A DNA stretch of 64,000 nucleotides from Lingula anatina (GCF_001039355.2 NW_019775569.1:315197-379196); one strand, 5' to 3'. Positions 50,099 to 61,892 are shown, counted from the stretch's first letter. The notes: a model not told the origin generated them from the sequence alone. Program-made: numbers and translations.

Positions 50099-50650
50099 AA
50101 AATTACATGGAAAAGACTGGCAAATCCCATGACTTAAAATAGTTAAACGTTAATAATTTTATCAAATCTTGTCCAATATTAATGAAATTTTTGCAAATGA
50201 TGCTTAACAACAATAAAAATCTGTGTTCAGCTGATCAGTTGTCTGAGTCTAATGAAAAGCATTTTCTTTGGATGATGTATTTGAGAAAACTGATAATTAC
50301 TCTGAAAACACTGGCAAATTCCATGACTTAGACTGGGTTCCCATACTTAGATTGATCCATCTGGATTGACCTAACTCCCTGGGGGTTCACGCTAAATTGC
50401 TATCAGCTAGCTCAAGAGGCTTTTGTAACATATGTCAAGTTTAATAAAGTTTCCAACATCTTGCATGAGATGGCTTGTCTTTTGTTTAAAGACATTACAT
50501 GGTGTCAGAGTCCAGGAACCCAAACCAGGAATGGCAGCCAACTTTGTGTTTGAGAAACCAAAGCTAGACTGGGTCGCTGGCGATGTATATCAAGAATTTC
50601 AACGATTTAAACAACATGTTGAGTTTATGTGTCAGGAACCGCTCACCGGT
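50099..50650 (+). pseudogene. gag: Second copy of gypsy 5' end and its flank
   Basis: Begins just after the single N at 50098 and repeats 44574-45177: the repeat flank, the inverted MITE arm (about 50341), a 50-bp-deleted LTR tail, the primer site and the Gag start at 50531 (MAANFVFEKPKLDW). It breaks off at ctcaccggta, where the inverted arm of the TA-flanked MITE begins. Because the flank is duplicated too, this is the same locus repeated (segmental or haplotypic), not an independent insertion. Confidence 0.8.
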
Positions 50651-50881
50651 AAGTATCATAATATGTACCTTGATCTAAGACAACCTCTGCACATGCCATA
50701 CAAACAAACCGGCAGCTTGGCCAATTAACTTGGTCACTTAACTTGTCCATTATGCTGTAAACAATGCAAAGACACCATAAAGAATGGGCCCAGCCAGGGC
50801 GTAATAAACATGGGGTCTGGGCTTTTTATGCATGGGACTAGATTTGATCCAGGCCTTTGACATATATATATATATATATAT
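50646..50881 (-). repeat. Solo arm of the long-inverted-repeat MITE
   Basis: The reverse complement of 48146-48362, including the inner words taagtatcataatatgtacc found only beside the left arm. It ends tttgaca followed by (TA)n to 50881. It is fused directly to the broken gag copy. Confidence 0.75.
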
Positions 50882-51146
50882 ACAGCCTATGCCAGTAATA
50901 ATTATTGCCTTCTATACTACAACTACTCTTAATACTACCGGTACATCATGTAGTCCTACTACTACATGTACTGCTTCTACTACTTACACCACTCCAGAGG
51001 TATGCTGAGGTTAGTTTCCAGAAATATCTTAGTCTCGATGTGCTGTCGGGGACAACCTGAGAATAATGTTCCCCGTGAGTTAGGTCGACTGTTGTAACGA
51101 ACTGATATATTTGTACATAAATGCCTCCCTTCCTCTCCCCTACATC

Positions 51147-51410
51147 CATCCCTATTATTTTTCTCCTCCTCCCGCTCCACTACATTCTCCGTCAGACATT
51201 CTTACATAAAAATGTACATACATGCTCTCTGCAGTACATCACAAGTAGGAGGCGCCACCCCCTCCATCCCTATTATTTTTCTCCTCCTCCCGCTCCACTA
51301 CATTCTCCGTCAGACATTCTTACATAAAAATGTACATACATGCTCTCTGCAGTACATCACAAGTAGGAGGCGCCACCCCCTCCTCTCTCATTCTCACGTC
51401 CAATAAAGCT
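51147..51410. repeat. 118-bp tandem repeat x2 with partial third
   Basis: catccctattatttttctcc starts units at 51147 and 51265; both end ggaggcgccaccccctcc. A partial pyrimidine-rich continuation follows to about 51400. Open frames here are repeat translations, not genes. Confidence 0.8.
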
Positions 51411-51475
51411 GTTGTTTTAGCTTAACATGAATTTAAGTACGGTTGATATCTGTGGTGCCCGTCACAATCATGGTT
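51400..51475 (+). other. Possible LTR end and primer-site remnant
   Basis: AATAAA (51402) is followed by a short AT-rich stretch, then TGGTGCCCG at 51453 and an ATG. The order poly(A) signal, short tail, TGG-type site resembles the LTR/primer-site boundary of the gypsy copy at 45 kb, but no terminal CA or coding region supports it. Confidence 0.25.
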
Positions 51476-52008
51476 GAGACAGGATCAAAATCAACACACC
51501 GCAGCCTACGGCATGTAGCCTAACCCTTATTAAAACAGATTGTTCATTTAAAATGTTTCACAGTGGATAAGCTGAAAGATTGAGAAGTTAAAAACACGGG
51601 CGAAAGAGAAGGGACAGAGGAATTTTAAATACAGGTTTAGCTGAGAAATTAATGCAATCGAAAAAAATAATAAATAATAATTGCGTAATAACCAGGAACA
51701 TCTTGACGGACGATTAAATTACACACAAATATCTTAGAACTGATGTTGGAGGTCGATATTGGGGGCGGGGGGGGGGGGGTATTAGCATTTTTCATTATTG
51801 TAAGAAACAAGGAGCAGATATTTATTTATTAATTAGGGAGAGAGAGAGATTGCTGAATCATGTGAGTGTGAGCCTCAATAGTGTTGTTGAAAGCACAAAT
51901 ACTCTCTGCCAGGGCCACAGACATATTCTTCACTAGATATTCGCAGATATTTCTGGCTTATTCTGTATCATTTTCTGTGTTGTCCAGCGAGAAACTTTGC
52001 AAAACAAA

Positions 52009-52290
52009 AATAACTAGAAAAGCACTCAGAGAGCGCAGACTTCCGCCAAGACAGCAAAGTCTGCATCCAATGCCGTTTCACCCCTAAATTTTCGATATTT
52101 TTGATTATTGATTGATTATTGATCCGGATCACCACCAAAAACTAATCATCTGTTCCTTGGCCCACTTCTGACAGTTCCTGAAAATTTCATCAAAATCGGT
52201 CAATAACTTTTTGAGTTATGTTAATGACAGACAGACAGACAAATAGACAGACAAACATGAAAACATAACCTCCTAGGCGAAGGTAATAAA
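52009..52290 (+). mobile_element. Dispersed MITE/SINE-like repeat with (gaca)n tail
   Basis: Starts actagaaaagcactcagaga with ttccgccaag. It includes gatccggatcaccaccaaaa and ttcatcaaaatcggtcaata, then a (gacagaca)n tract at 52228-52254, and ends ataacctcctaggcgaaggt. This wording is a common dispersed repeat of aquatic invertebrate genomes. Start and end modules are weakly inverted (ttccgcc versus aggcgaa). Confidence 0.55.
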
Positions 52291-52747
52291 AACGCCACCC
52301 GTCACCCAGCCGACCCTGGTGGAGAGTAGAAAGACTGCCTATTAGTCATATTGGCTGACCTCCTCAACTAAGCCATCACCTCCGGGTCCGTGGTAGAGCA
52401 GCATATTTTTTATGGTATGATCTATGGTGTATTCACTGTGGGCAGGGGAGATTAATAGATTTTTTAAATTTTTGTTATCTTGATATGATTTTGCTGTGAT
52501 TTTTAAAAGCAGTATCTGATATGTGAAATGGCAGATTACGAAGGTTGTGTACTGAGATGGCAGGTAACGCTTGTCGTTTGGATCTGCATGGATTGAGGTG
52601 AAATTAGGCGACAGTTTATGCAAGCTTGGCGAGGGTTAATTACTGTAAATCTGACATTAAACTGCAACGTATTTTCTTACCTGCTTGCAGACTTCTGTAG
52701 TTTATAGCGATGTACGATGAAAATTATGTATATAAAATGAGTATCAT

Positions 52748-53430
52748 GCAGGGGCGGATCCAAGATTATTTGAAAGGGGGGGGGGGGGGGGGGCCCGGGG
52801 GGGGGAAGCCCGCCCCCCCCCCCCCCCCCCCCCCCCGGTTGGCTTTTTTTTTCCGGTTTGGTTTTTTGAGGGAAAACGGGGCGGTTTGGGGGGTTTTTGT
52901 ACTTTAAANNNNNNNNNNNNNNNNNNNNNNNNNGGGGGGGGGGGGGGGGGGGGAGGGGGAGGGGGGGGGGGGGGGGGGGGGGGGGGTCCGCGGATGCGAA
53001 GCCGACCTCCACCCCGCCACCCCCACCCCGGTTGGCATTTTTTTACCGGTTTGGTATTTTAGAGAGCAAACGGTGCAGTTTGGTGCAGTTTAGTACTATA
53101 AATCAGCTAGTCAAAATTTTAATTCCAAGAGAAGAAAATATTAGTGTGATTTTTTTTCAGAAACCGAAGGGAGGGTCAGGACCCCCCGACCCAGGGGCGG
53201 ATCCAGGAGTATTTGAAGGGTGGGACCCCCCCCCCCCCCAACACACACACTTGGCGTGGGGTTCGGGGCCCGATGAAGGGCCACGAAAAATGTCGGTAGG
53301 CCTATTTTAGAAGGCAAACGGTGCCATTTGGTAGGCCTACGGTTTAGAACGATGATTCAGCTAGTCGAAATTCTAATTTCAAGAGGGGACCAGAAATCGA
53401 AGGAGAGGGGAGGGGGTCAGGACCAAATTA
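52748..53430 (+). repeat. Tandem cluster of GGGGCGGATCC elements with G/C homopolymers and gap
   Basis: Three diverged copies share caggggcggatcca..attatttgaa, a G or C run, ccgcggatgcgaagccg, ccggtttggt and aaacggtgc; they start at about 52748, after the gap at 52934, and at 53190. Homopolymers are probably miscalled, and the 25-N gap 52909-52933 interrupts copy one to two. Poly-Gly or poly-Pro open frames here are artefacts. Confidence 0.7.
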
Positions 53431-54031
53431 AGTATTAAATAATATGCATACTTACATACCTAGAAACATAGATGAACATTTTGAAATACGCCAAGTAAAT
53501 AACGTTGTGCCTCGTTAAATGTTTGATGCATTTTGACTCCATATGCTTCGAATTTTCAATAGATTTTAGATACCAGTTCATTTTACCAAACTGTTAAGTT
53601 TTATGAGTATAAGATCAGAGCAGACGGATAAAAACTCCATGAACTTAAACCACAAACTATCATTTATGATACAATTACAAATCACTTTTAACGACGTAAA
53701 TTCTTTTCGTTCGCCCGATATGTATTTGTCTGTACGTGAGCAATTTCGGTTCCAGAGACACTCACTCGTTTGATATTAGGCCGGGGTTTTCCGTTTTGTT
53801 GACCGAGTTGTGCCCATTGTTGGACCTACAGATACTTCAGGAATATTGGGAGCGCTTTTTGTGAGTGATTCTATTTCTTCCTTATAGAAGTTATTTTGCA
53901 TATCTTTAATTGATCTTGCTTTATTCTAAAAACATATTTGCAAGAATTACGCAACAAAGTTTGGTTTTCTTTTATGTTGAAAAAAATCTTATATTGGCAC
54001 ACATTTATTTAGCGAAGCAGTTCCTATCTAA

Positions 54032-55221
54032 ATGGTGAAGTATATTGCCACGTGCGTCTGTTTGGCAATTGGGCATTTACATCAACTAAAACTAGCTCAT
54101 TTTTATATCAAAACCAACAACATGTTGGTAATTCTGCACGGGATCCCTAAACTGGTAAGATTTTTATTTTGTTGATAAAAGTCCGGCGAATTAATCATCT
54201 TTGAGTTTGTTTTTAAAGCGATTGATAATAAACGTTTTGAACATGCCTAACATTTTATTTTTTAAACGGAATATTCTGTTTCTTTATTCAATTTTTAAAC
54301 TAATGTTTTCTTTCTTACAGTGTGATCTGGGGTCCGTCCATCCTCTGATTGCGGCTGGGGAGAGCATCCATGGGGCCCAGTTAATGAACTTTACCCTCTA
54401 CAAGAACATGACCCCAGAGGTATTTAGGGGTTGCCCCGCCTCGCGGAAAGCAGATTACTATGCTTTTGGTGTCATGCTATTTGAATTGATGGAGGGAAGG
54501 TAAGATAGACAAAGTGTACAGTTATGGCATAATGACTAAATTTAGGTCAACAGTTTTCATAGAAAATATAAGGCCAAAAATGATATCCCATCTTTCAGTA
54601 GTTCAAGTAATTTGATGGGGAAATCAAGATATAGGAATAGATTTAAAATATTTCCTCTGGGACTAAATTCACGCAAAATTAAAGAGGCCCATCGAATTTT
54701 ACAAATATAAGAATAGTATGAAGTGATCGAGAGCAGTTTGTGATCATTTTTTTCGAATTACTTTAGACACCCACTTTGGATTGAGGTGCCTTCTAGAGCA
54801 GAAGCCAGAAGAAAAATCCTCCAAGGCACCATCATTTACACAGACGCGGAGTTTGCCTTCAGGGATCTAATTGACAGATTAGTCTGGTAGGGGACACATT
54901 ATGAGATGTAACTGTTTGTACATTTAATTATTTTCAATGAAATCTCCAGGATAGCTCTAACCTATTGTAGCATAGTTTTGTTTAATGCATTTTTTTTTAT
55001 GAATTGCTTTTTACTTCGTAAAACTCTTCGGTGGTCAGTTGCATTACCCCCAACGTGGCTCACATTGAACTGTCTATTCAGATTGAATGAACTATTTTCA
55101 TCTATTTCATTTCAGCAACGTGGACCAAAGAATTAGCAGCATGACTGGCCTTCTAAGTCATTGGTACAAATATCCTCGATACTTTTCTTCCTGCAGTATT
55201 GGTTGGTGTGAAAGCTCCTAA
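54032..55221 (+). CDS. Protein kinase-like C-lobe, likely pseudokinase or damaged gene (partial)
   Basis: Four exons: about 54032-54153, 54321-54499, 54767-54886 and 55116-55221, joined at GT-AG sites in phases 0, 2 and 2. The product reads as the C-lobe of a protein kinase. It has an alpha-E/catalytic loop (GHLHQLKLAHFYIKTNNML), PKL then CDLG (DFG position), TPEVF (APE position), DYYAFGVMLFELMEG (helix F), HPLWIEVP, and a final LLSHWYK. The HRD motif is HFY, so the catalytic aspartate is missing, while the loop Lys and Asn and the DLG Asp remain. The N-lobe (Gly loop, VAIK lysine) is not seen upstream. An in-frame TAA (54029) lies directly before the first exon, whose acceptor is poor. It may be a pseudokinase, or a relic broken at its 5' end. 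The true 3' end is uncertain; a short open piece at 55645-55722 could be a last exon, but its phase does not fit. Confidence 0.65.
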
Positions 55222-55437
55222 CAATATTATTTAACTTATTTTGCTATACACTGTATCATGAAATTTTATTTAAAATTATTTAGTTATTTTGTATCATATT
55301 AATCTTTTATTAACTACTACATTTATTCATTTGATTATTCATCGACTATAATTTTACTTTCGTTTATTTGAATTTAGTTGGCTCTCTGACTACTACGTGA
55401 ATGAGTTTCTAACTCATATGGTCGCCTCCCCAATTTT

Positions 55438-56041
55438 AGGGTGTATTCCCAGAGATTAAGATCGATCCAGAGACTACCGTCTCTTTGTTCAATTCATATA
55501 TTAATCAAAACAACCAAAAGTCAGCAACTCTGTTTGTAAAGTTGGTAAAAGCTTAGATCTATGTTTTTTGCAAACATTCACCAAGACTGGCGATACTGAG
55601 ACTTGTCTTACTGACTAAACATCTTCACCATTTCGTCATGGCAGGAAGTGTTGGAGGAAGAACAGCTGGAGATGGGTCCTCTGACTGCAAACAGCAACGT
55701 CCGCAATATTGTTGACAATGGTTAGGAGATCGACTGTAAACTACAAGCTGCTTCAATACTTCCCTCAAGTTTCATGTTTTAATTTGAAGAAGCTGACTCT
55801 TTGAAACAAACTGTTTACTCTACTACAAATTTATTCGGACGTATGTCTTTACTCCGAACCACGTGTGGATTTCGTTTAATGAAATGTCTGTCGTGCCCAC
55901 CGAATTAGCTAGGGTAAAGATAATTACCCCCTAACAGCTTTACTAGGTGTAACAGACGTTTAAGCCGGTTAGTTGATAGCAATATAGTGAGACTCCTCAG
56001 GGAGATAGATCGATCCAAATATCTGTGGAAATGGTCCCTAT
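55438..56041. mobile_element. TIR element of the 38-kb MITE family
   Basis: Left end gggtgtattcccagagatta then agatcgatcc; right arm 55906-56041 with gatagcaatatagtgagact, gatagatcgatccaaatatc and ggaaatggtccc. The right arm is close to 47980-48114. Another degenerate arm begins at 56258 (cattcccattgtaaatatcg). The interior shows no domain. Confidence 0.5.
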
Positions 56042-56049
56042 GCAGTGAC

Positions 56050-57025
56050 ACGGTGAATCTACTGCAGATCTATTTATATTAAAAATTAGGATCTTTCGGT
56101 TGGTCCTTGGGGCTCTTGCTTTTCAATTAGCATATACTTTTCCTCTGTAAAAATTACTGATAACAAACTAAACTCAGAATTGATTGTCGACTTTTGAGAC
56201 AAAGTATCGTTCTCCTTGGAAACTAATAATGCTCCCATGGCCAATGAAACTATGGGCTCATTCCCATTGTAAATATCGGTCTACGTATATCGATCCAAAT
56301 ATCTTTGAATGCCATTAATTTACTAGACTATGGAATTATAGATTAACTTACATGAACAGATTAACACGCCTCCTCCTGGGGTTGGAAAGAATATAGAAGA
56401 TTGGTGATTATACGAGTACGTTGGAACAAAAGGAAGCGTGTAGACTGATATTTTCAATTTCGTCTGCACTGTACTTACAACAGATTGCTGCAGTTGTCAG
56501 CGCTAAATATGAGGGCTGATTGTGGAATAATATGAGGGCTGACTGTGGCAAAAGCTTCTTTCACTGACCTTGGTCCGAACTGAACACTTCTCACCAAAAC
56601 ACGTACGGGTAATTTACAGTATGTTATAGCCCACCCAAGTCTCGATTAAATAAGTTTTTTGCTATTACAACGCATCCCCATTTCGGGAAGGTAATTTGGT
56701 TATGCTGAAATTATAACAGCTGCGCACTCAGGCAAATTGCACGCAGCCTGCCGTTTCAAGCAGCCGCATTTTCTTTCAAGGCACCCACGTTTTGGCAAAC
56801 AAATGCAAAGACATTTTTTTACTTTTAGAGTCTTCCGTGAATTACGAATGATTTGACAAAATATTAACGTGATATTAATATTACATGATTCCGATACGTC
56901 CAAACGTATTGATGGCTGTGAAGGCAAAGGGAATATGATTGTAAACAATATAATAGTTTTCACCTAAAAAACCACTTCATTGACTGTTTTATCACTATTG
57001 GAGTGAAGTAATGCCTTTATTTATC
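56050..57025. other. No recognised gene
   Basis: A minus-strand frame at 56700-56963 ends in a Cys-rich tail (KCGCLKRQAACNLPEC) that superficially recalls CXC-type clusters in some transposon proteins. It has no other support. Confidence 0.35.
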
Positions 57026-57027
57026 CA

Positions 57028-57090
57028 GGGGTGGATCCAGGATTAATTGAAGGGGGAGGGGGGGCCGCGGATGCGAAGCCGATCCTCCCT
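57028..57090 (+). repeat. GGGGCGGATCC-family fragment
   Basis: ccaggggtggatccaggatt, a G run and ccgcggatgcgaagccgatc match the cluster at 52.7-53.4 kb. Confidence 0.65.
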
Positions 57091-57838
57091 ATATACTTAT
57101 TTCTTATCTATTACGTGGATCCGATGCTGCACTAATGAGTTATAATTGTATAGTTTATTTCTTTACATCGGCGTTATACAAAGAGGCCGCCACATTACTC
57201 GGGAATTATTGCAGCTCAACACGTTACATGATATGACCTCATTAAATATCTTTTTGATCATTATGTCGGACACTACATATTCCTTCCACTTTTTCCAGAA
57301 ATAAAATTTTTTTTTCATTTCGCATGTTGGAGACCTTCACCCTAATAATATTTACAATATTTACACATAATTAAAACTATACATAATTACACGTTTTAAG
57401 TGTAGACCCGGGTGAAAACCAGAGATAAAACCCCTTTGAGTATAATTTTCTTTTAAAATATAGAGAAAATAGCTCTGGAAACCGGGCAGTTGAGCGTCTT
57501 ATGACAAAGTCTTTTCACATCGAAATAACAACATTTTTTAGTCTTTCAAATAGATTCATCGAATGACAGGGCCAAATTTCACATCCATCGGAAAACGGCA
57601 GGGCGAAATTGCACATCCTCTTTTCGTCGGCGGGGTCCACCATTCTCAGCTGTAGTGTTGCTTGAATTGCTGTCAAGGACTCAGGTCGAAATGCTGAAAC
57701 CCTAGCTACGGACACAGGGCAGGCGAGAGAGCGTCGTCACAATCCGGCGGCTGATCCGGTCGATAGTGATCACTCAATCCCGTAGAGCTAACCAGGCTCC
57801 CAGTGAGCAAATGACGGTCTGATCCCGGTCCCACTGCC

Positions 57839-58152
57839 ATGGATTATCGGAACTTTGACCGTTTTCACCGGCCTTGCCTGTTCGCCACCGTGTCGGAACC
57901 GCATCAACATCGTCTGGCTAGGTGAGGACTGTGGTGCCCATACCACTCAGTGAACCCGTTAACACTGAGCCGACTAGACGGTACAATGTACCACAGTATC
58001 CTGTTCATCCAGGATTCGAGACACAGTGGGCCTTCAGTCCTCACCCACAGCACTATGGATCGTTTTAGTGTACCCTTAGAGCCTTGCGACTCCACTGCCG
58101 CTTGCTACAGACAGCCTTGGGGAGCCTATCCCCCTCGCCATCTTTGGATCTA
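57839..58152 (+). pseudogene. GC-rich coding-like remnant with two frame changes
   Basis: From ATG 57839 one frame reads MDYRNFDRFHRPCLFATVSE and stops at 57923-57925. The next frame is open from 57922 to the TAG at about 58063 with YPVHPGFETQWAFSPHPQHY. The first frame is resumed after a TTTT run to a stop at 58152 (SVPLEPCDSTAACYRQPWGA). Amino-acid usage (Pro, His, Tyr, Trp) and GC content differ from all neighbouring DNA. The simplest reading is one reading frame broken by two indels, either decay or base-calling errors. Alternatively, the donor at 57920 (CTAG/GTGAGG) spliced to the acceptor at about 58043 (cctcacccacag) rejoins the first and last segments in frame as a two-exon gene. I do not recognise the family; a mobile-element Gag-like origin is possible. 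Confidence 0.35.
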
Positions 58153-58159
58153 AATAAAC

Positions 58160-61100
58160 AACAAGCAGTCCTGATCACGTCTCGAAACTTACAGACCCTT
58201 CATTCACACCAAACCAAGAGCAAGATACCATTTAAAATAAATAATAAAACATGTGGTCTCACTTGCATTTATCCATAAACTAACCGAACAGCTCTAATAT
58301 CCCTAGGAACTTAACCAGATCTTTCACTCTGGAAGATGATCCCTTCTACTCAGAGTTGGTTAACCTTAAAAAAAAAAATAAAATAAAATACTGGGTCTCC
58401 AACCTCACCTCGAGGTAAACTGATCTTTTTCCAATCACCACGCCATATGAATGTATTTCCTCTATTAGCCGTCAAGGCCTTTGATCAACCGTCAATTAGT
58501 CGCATAATTAAAAAGTCCTAAGTACGTGTTTGTCTGTGTATTTACCAAATACAATACAAGGTGATTACCATCAAATCGCATGCGCGACGCTTCATTGCAC
58601 GTACACTGTACTTCTGAAATAAACACTAGATAAACACAAGATAAGTATTTCACATTAGAGAAATTGAAAAAAAAATCTGACTTGCCAAATGTAGGCCTTT
58701 TAAATGTTTCGAGCCCCCATCGATTGTTTTTTTCCCTCAATAATCGATCATAGCTGAACAGTGGCTGATCGTGAACAGCATTCATAGTATGTAGATAACC
58801 TGTAGCTTTTATGTTAATCTCTTAGCTGTCTACTTCTTTGTTTTAACATATCCTCCATCGCATGATGTAAATCATGGAACATTTGCTTACAACAGCGAAC
58901 GCGCTCACGCACGCACACACGCATGCATTCATGAGAGAATATGAAGATATACATTGTATGAGAGAATTGCAATCATCAAATTTAGTTTTATTGTGCAATT
59001 AAAATATTAAATCATTGTCATCCGCTGTACGTCCCATGTCCCTAAAATTGTAAATCTAAAACCAGCTGCCGTGTTTCCGATTGCAGTATTTTTGTATTTT
59101 CCTCCAGATGTCGCTATCGTACGGTCTAGTTGGTCAAACATAACAAAAACTGCTCAGATATAAAATCAGCGGCCCATATTGCATTATATCAAGATAGCCA
59201 GTGACCTACATAATGTCGTTTTAGTTTGGGGTGGATTAGGATCTAAGGTTAATTTTTCTGGCAAATTTTGAAATATACTGAACACAAATTCGTCCTATGT
59301 ATTTCTGATGTTATATATTACAAATGAAGTTTTATTTGTTAAATATTTGTGAGAACTGAATATATAGAAAAGGCGGTCACTTCGCCCTGCCACCTCCCCC
59401 TACCATGAATGTAATGGGATGGACAACCTGGAAGGAGACGTCACTGCCTCAGTGCTGAGTGATCAGGAAGTGGATCGAGGGCGGCCCCGACATTAAGTAT
59501 GCGAATATCGTAATTTCAGCCAAATCAATGTAACATTTTAAGAAATGGATGTTGGGTTTTTGGCTGTAAGTTAATTGTGATTTATTTTTGAAAAGTATAT
59601 TGACGCCTGTTTGCTTCAGAGTGGTTTTGATCATTTCCCAACATTTTCCCCACGTACCATTTATTTCTTCCTTCACTTCATCTCATCACGTCTCATAAAA
59701 CAAAGGAAGATGCAGTGGCACTTCATGTTCAGTATTTTTAACTTCATCGGTAGAAATAGTAGTGACAGTCGAAGTTTACCGTGAGAAATGGCCAAGGAGG
59801 GGAAAATGCTATGAAATGTCTTGTGAGAGTCTAGCTATTGACATGTTGATATTCAATGAGCAGTTGGTAGTGGAATTAAAGAATATGATATAGGTAAAGC
59901 AACAAACGTCCATTTCCGAAGTAGAGAACATAATTAAATTATTAAGTATAGTGATGTATTTCCATTTTGAATAGTGGCAAGATTTCATAAATCAAGATTT
60001 AATATTCCATTTCATATAAATACGTGAGTTAAATTTGTTGCATTGATTATAAGATGATCCCTTCAAGACATAGGGGGCGAGCTGATAGAAATGCTGTTTG
60101 TAACGGATTTGAAAAGGCTAGGTCTTGAGGTGTCTCTTGCGTGTTTTATATCATATAATATCCCATTTGAGGTCTTTTACGAATTTCAAATGTGATCATA
60201 TACCAGAATGCATGGTCATTAGTAACAAAACTATTTGCTTTACTAACGTATTTCGATAATTCGCCCCTGTGCATTAAAATATGTTCTATACTATCGTAGT
60301 TTCATGTTCGTCGACGTGACATTTGTGTAGTATTGGCTGTATTCTTCAGCAAGACAGCAAGTGGCGACTTTCTAGTTTAGATTGTAAATTAAGTGCGCAA
60401 AAAATACTAATTTTATGTCGATTTGCAGCCAAATATTTTTCTGTGATATTCATCAATTTCACCTAAATCCCAGAAGGACACATTATTAAAAACGTTGATA
60501 AGTTGTACAAGACCGGTGTTGAATTCTTAATTTCTGTTTTTACCGGCGTGACTATATTCTTCAGTCTCATTCTTCAAATGGACTGAAATCTAGATTGTAA
60601 CGACTGACGCTAATAGTGTGTCTCTCTTTTAATGTTCAGATGAGAAAAAGGCATCTCGTCTCTTGAAAGTTGAATGTTTTGCTGTCTTGTTGAGTAAGAG
60701 ATATAATTTTACGAACCAAGTTCGATTATTTTGTTTTACTAGTGAAGTATGTAGAATTTACAAATTTCAATTTCCATTTGCAAAAATTCCCTTCTTGAAA
60801 AGCTGATTTGATACATGTAAATACCATTCATAGGATGGAAAAAAACTTCTTTCTTGTTTTAGTATTTATCTCTGAAATGGATGTAAGAAATGTGAGAAAT
60901 ATCGAGATCTCTCCCTTGGATTTTAATCCAGATTTCATAAGTGAACATGTAGTTTGTTTTCTATATAGTTTTTGCAAGTGATTTTTTTTTCAAATTCATG
61001 TTCCCTTTATAATCTATTGTTAACTATTCTTCCATTTTGTCAATAGCTGGATAAACGCTGTATATATTTTTACGTAGGACGTACGACTCTTTTTTTTTTA

Positions 61101-61220
61101 CCAAACATAATGAAAGTGTGCTCATTTTTTTCTTAACGATACGTGTCCGACTAAAAAAACGTTCAATTTTAAACAGAGCATTTTATATAAATCTCACATT
61201 TTTTTTCTTATATAGAGAAA
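58160..61220. other. 3-kb stretch with no recognised gene
   Basis: AT-rich. Short frames such as 58492-58785 (minus) and 59449-59676 (minus) have no domain or splice support. No repeat family described elsewhere in the window is seen. Confidence 0.4.
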
Positions 61221-61222
61221 AA

Positions 61223-61360
61223 CAATGGCGGATCCAGGATATTTAAATGGGGTCATATGTTGACCTTTGGGGCGAGATGGAGCATTTTGATGACTTGATA
61301 ATGTGAGTCCAGAATGGGTCTCTCTCTCCTCGGGGAGGGCGGAGACTAGATCCACCATTG
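61223..61360. mobile_element. Short TIR MITE, about 138 bp
   Basis: Begins caatggcggatccaggat and ends gatccaccattg, an inverted pair. The head resembles the GGGGCGGATCC family, so this may be a complete short member, unlike the open-ended fragments at 52.7 and 57.0 kb. Confidence 0.6.
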
Positions 61361-61677
61361 TTTTTTATTAAACAAGTTGAAATATTTTGTTTGTGTCATT
61401 AAGATCAAACAGAAGACCATTAGTGTGGTAGATAGTTTATTTGTCAAGTCGAATAGATAAAAATGTAATATTTGTTACACCTTTAAGTGAGTTTAAATGC
61501 AGACATCAATAATATTCTTTCAGATGCTTAGTAATAAAAAAACTTAAGACAATGATGTTTTACCTATTATATGTTTTATATATAATAGAATACATAATAG
61601 CTATTTGTTTTGCTCTTTTAAGATTACAATAAAAAATTATTGAATATACAAATTGTCTTAGTGTTTTTAGGTCCTAC

Positions 61678-61735
61678 TGACGGCTACATGGCTCAGTGGT
61701 AGCCTGGGGTTGGGGTTCGATTCCTGGCTCGGGCA
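61678..61735 (+). mobile_element. tRNA-derived SINE head
   Basis: tggctcagtggtag fits the pol III A box and ggttcgattcctggc the B box, but the spacing is too short for a full tRNA and the arms do not pair into a cloverleaf. A tRNA-derived SINE promoter is the best reading. Confidence 0.6.
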
Positions 61736-61819
61736 CTTTGGAATTACAAAGGGGTGCTTTTAAAATTTTCCTTTGGTTACTATAAGAAGAAAGTCTACAC
61801 AGGGAGGGTGGGTGGGAAC

Positions 61820-61892
61820 ACTTAGAGGAATAGGTAGCACGCTTGGCTCGGAAACAGAAGGTCGCCAGTTCGATTCCTGGCTCTCCTAGGTC
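61820..61892 (+). mobile_element. tRNA-like SINE head, second unit
   Basis: taggtagcacgcttggctcg and agttcgattcctggc resemble the D/anticodon and T-arm regions of a tRNA, with a B box. The acceptor ends do not pair. The sequence from 61849 on recurs after the single N at 62383. Confidence 0.55.

Noticed and set aside
51121-51406. Two 64-68 codon overlapping plus-strand frames
   Set aside because: They translate the 118-bp tandem repeat and share its repeated sequence exactly.
52677-53310. Poly-Pro and poly-Gly proteins on both strands
   Set aside because: Translations of G/C homopolymers flanking a 25-N gap inside a MITE cluster.
55645-55722. Terminal exon of the kinase-like gene (EVLEEEQLEMGPLT...)
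   Set aside because: Acceptor and open frame exist, but the phase does not match either possible donor after exon 55116-55221, and the piece lies inside a TIR element.
56700-56963. Cys-rich CXC-type protein on the minus strand
   Set aside because: Only the last 25 codons look motif-like; the rest is AT-rich translation with no splice support.
61678-61892. Two functional tRNA genes
   Set aside because: A and B boxes are recognisable, but acceptor stems do not pair and spacing is wrong, so SINE heads are more likely.
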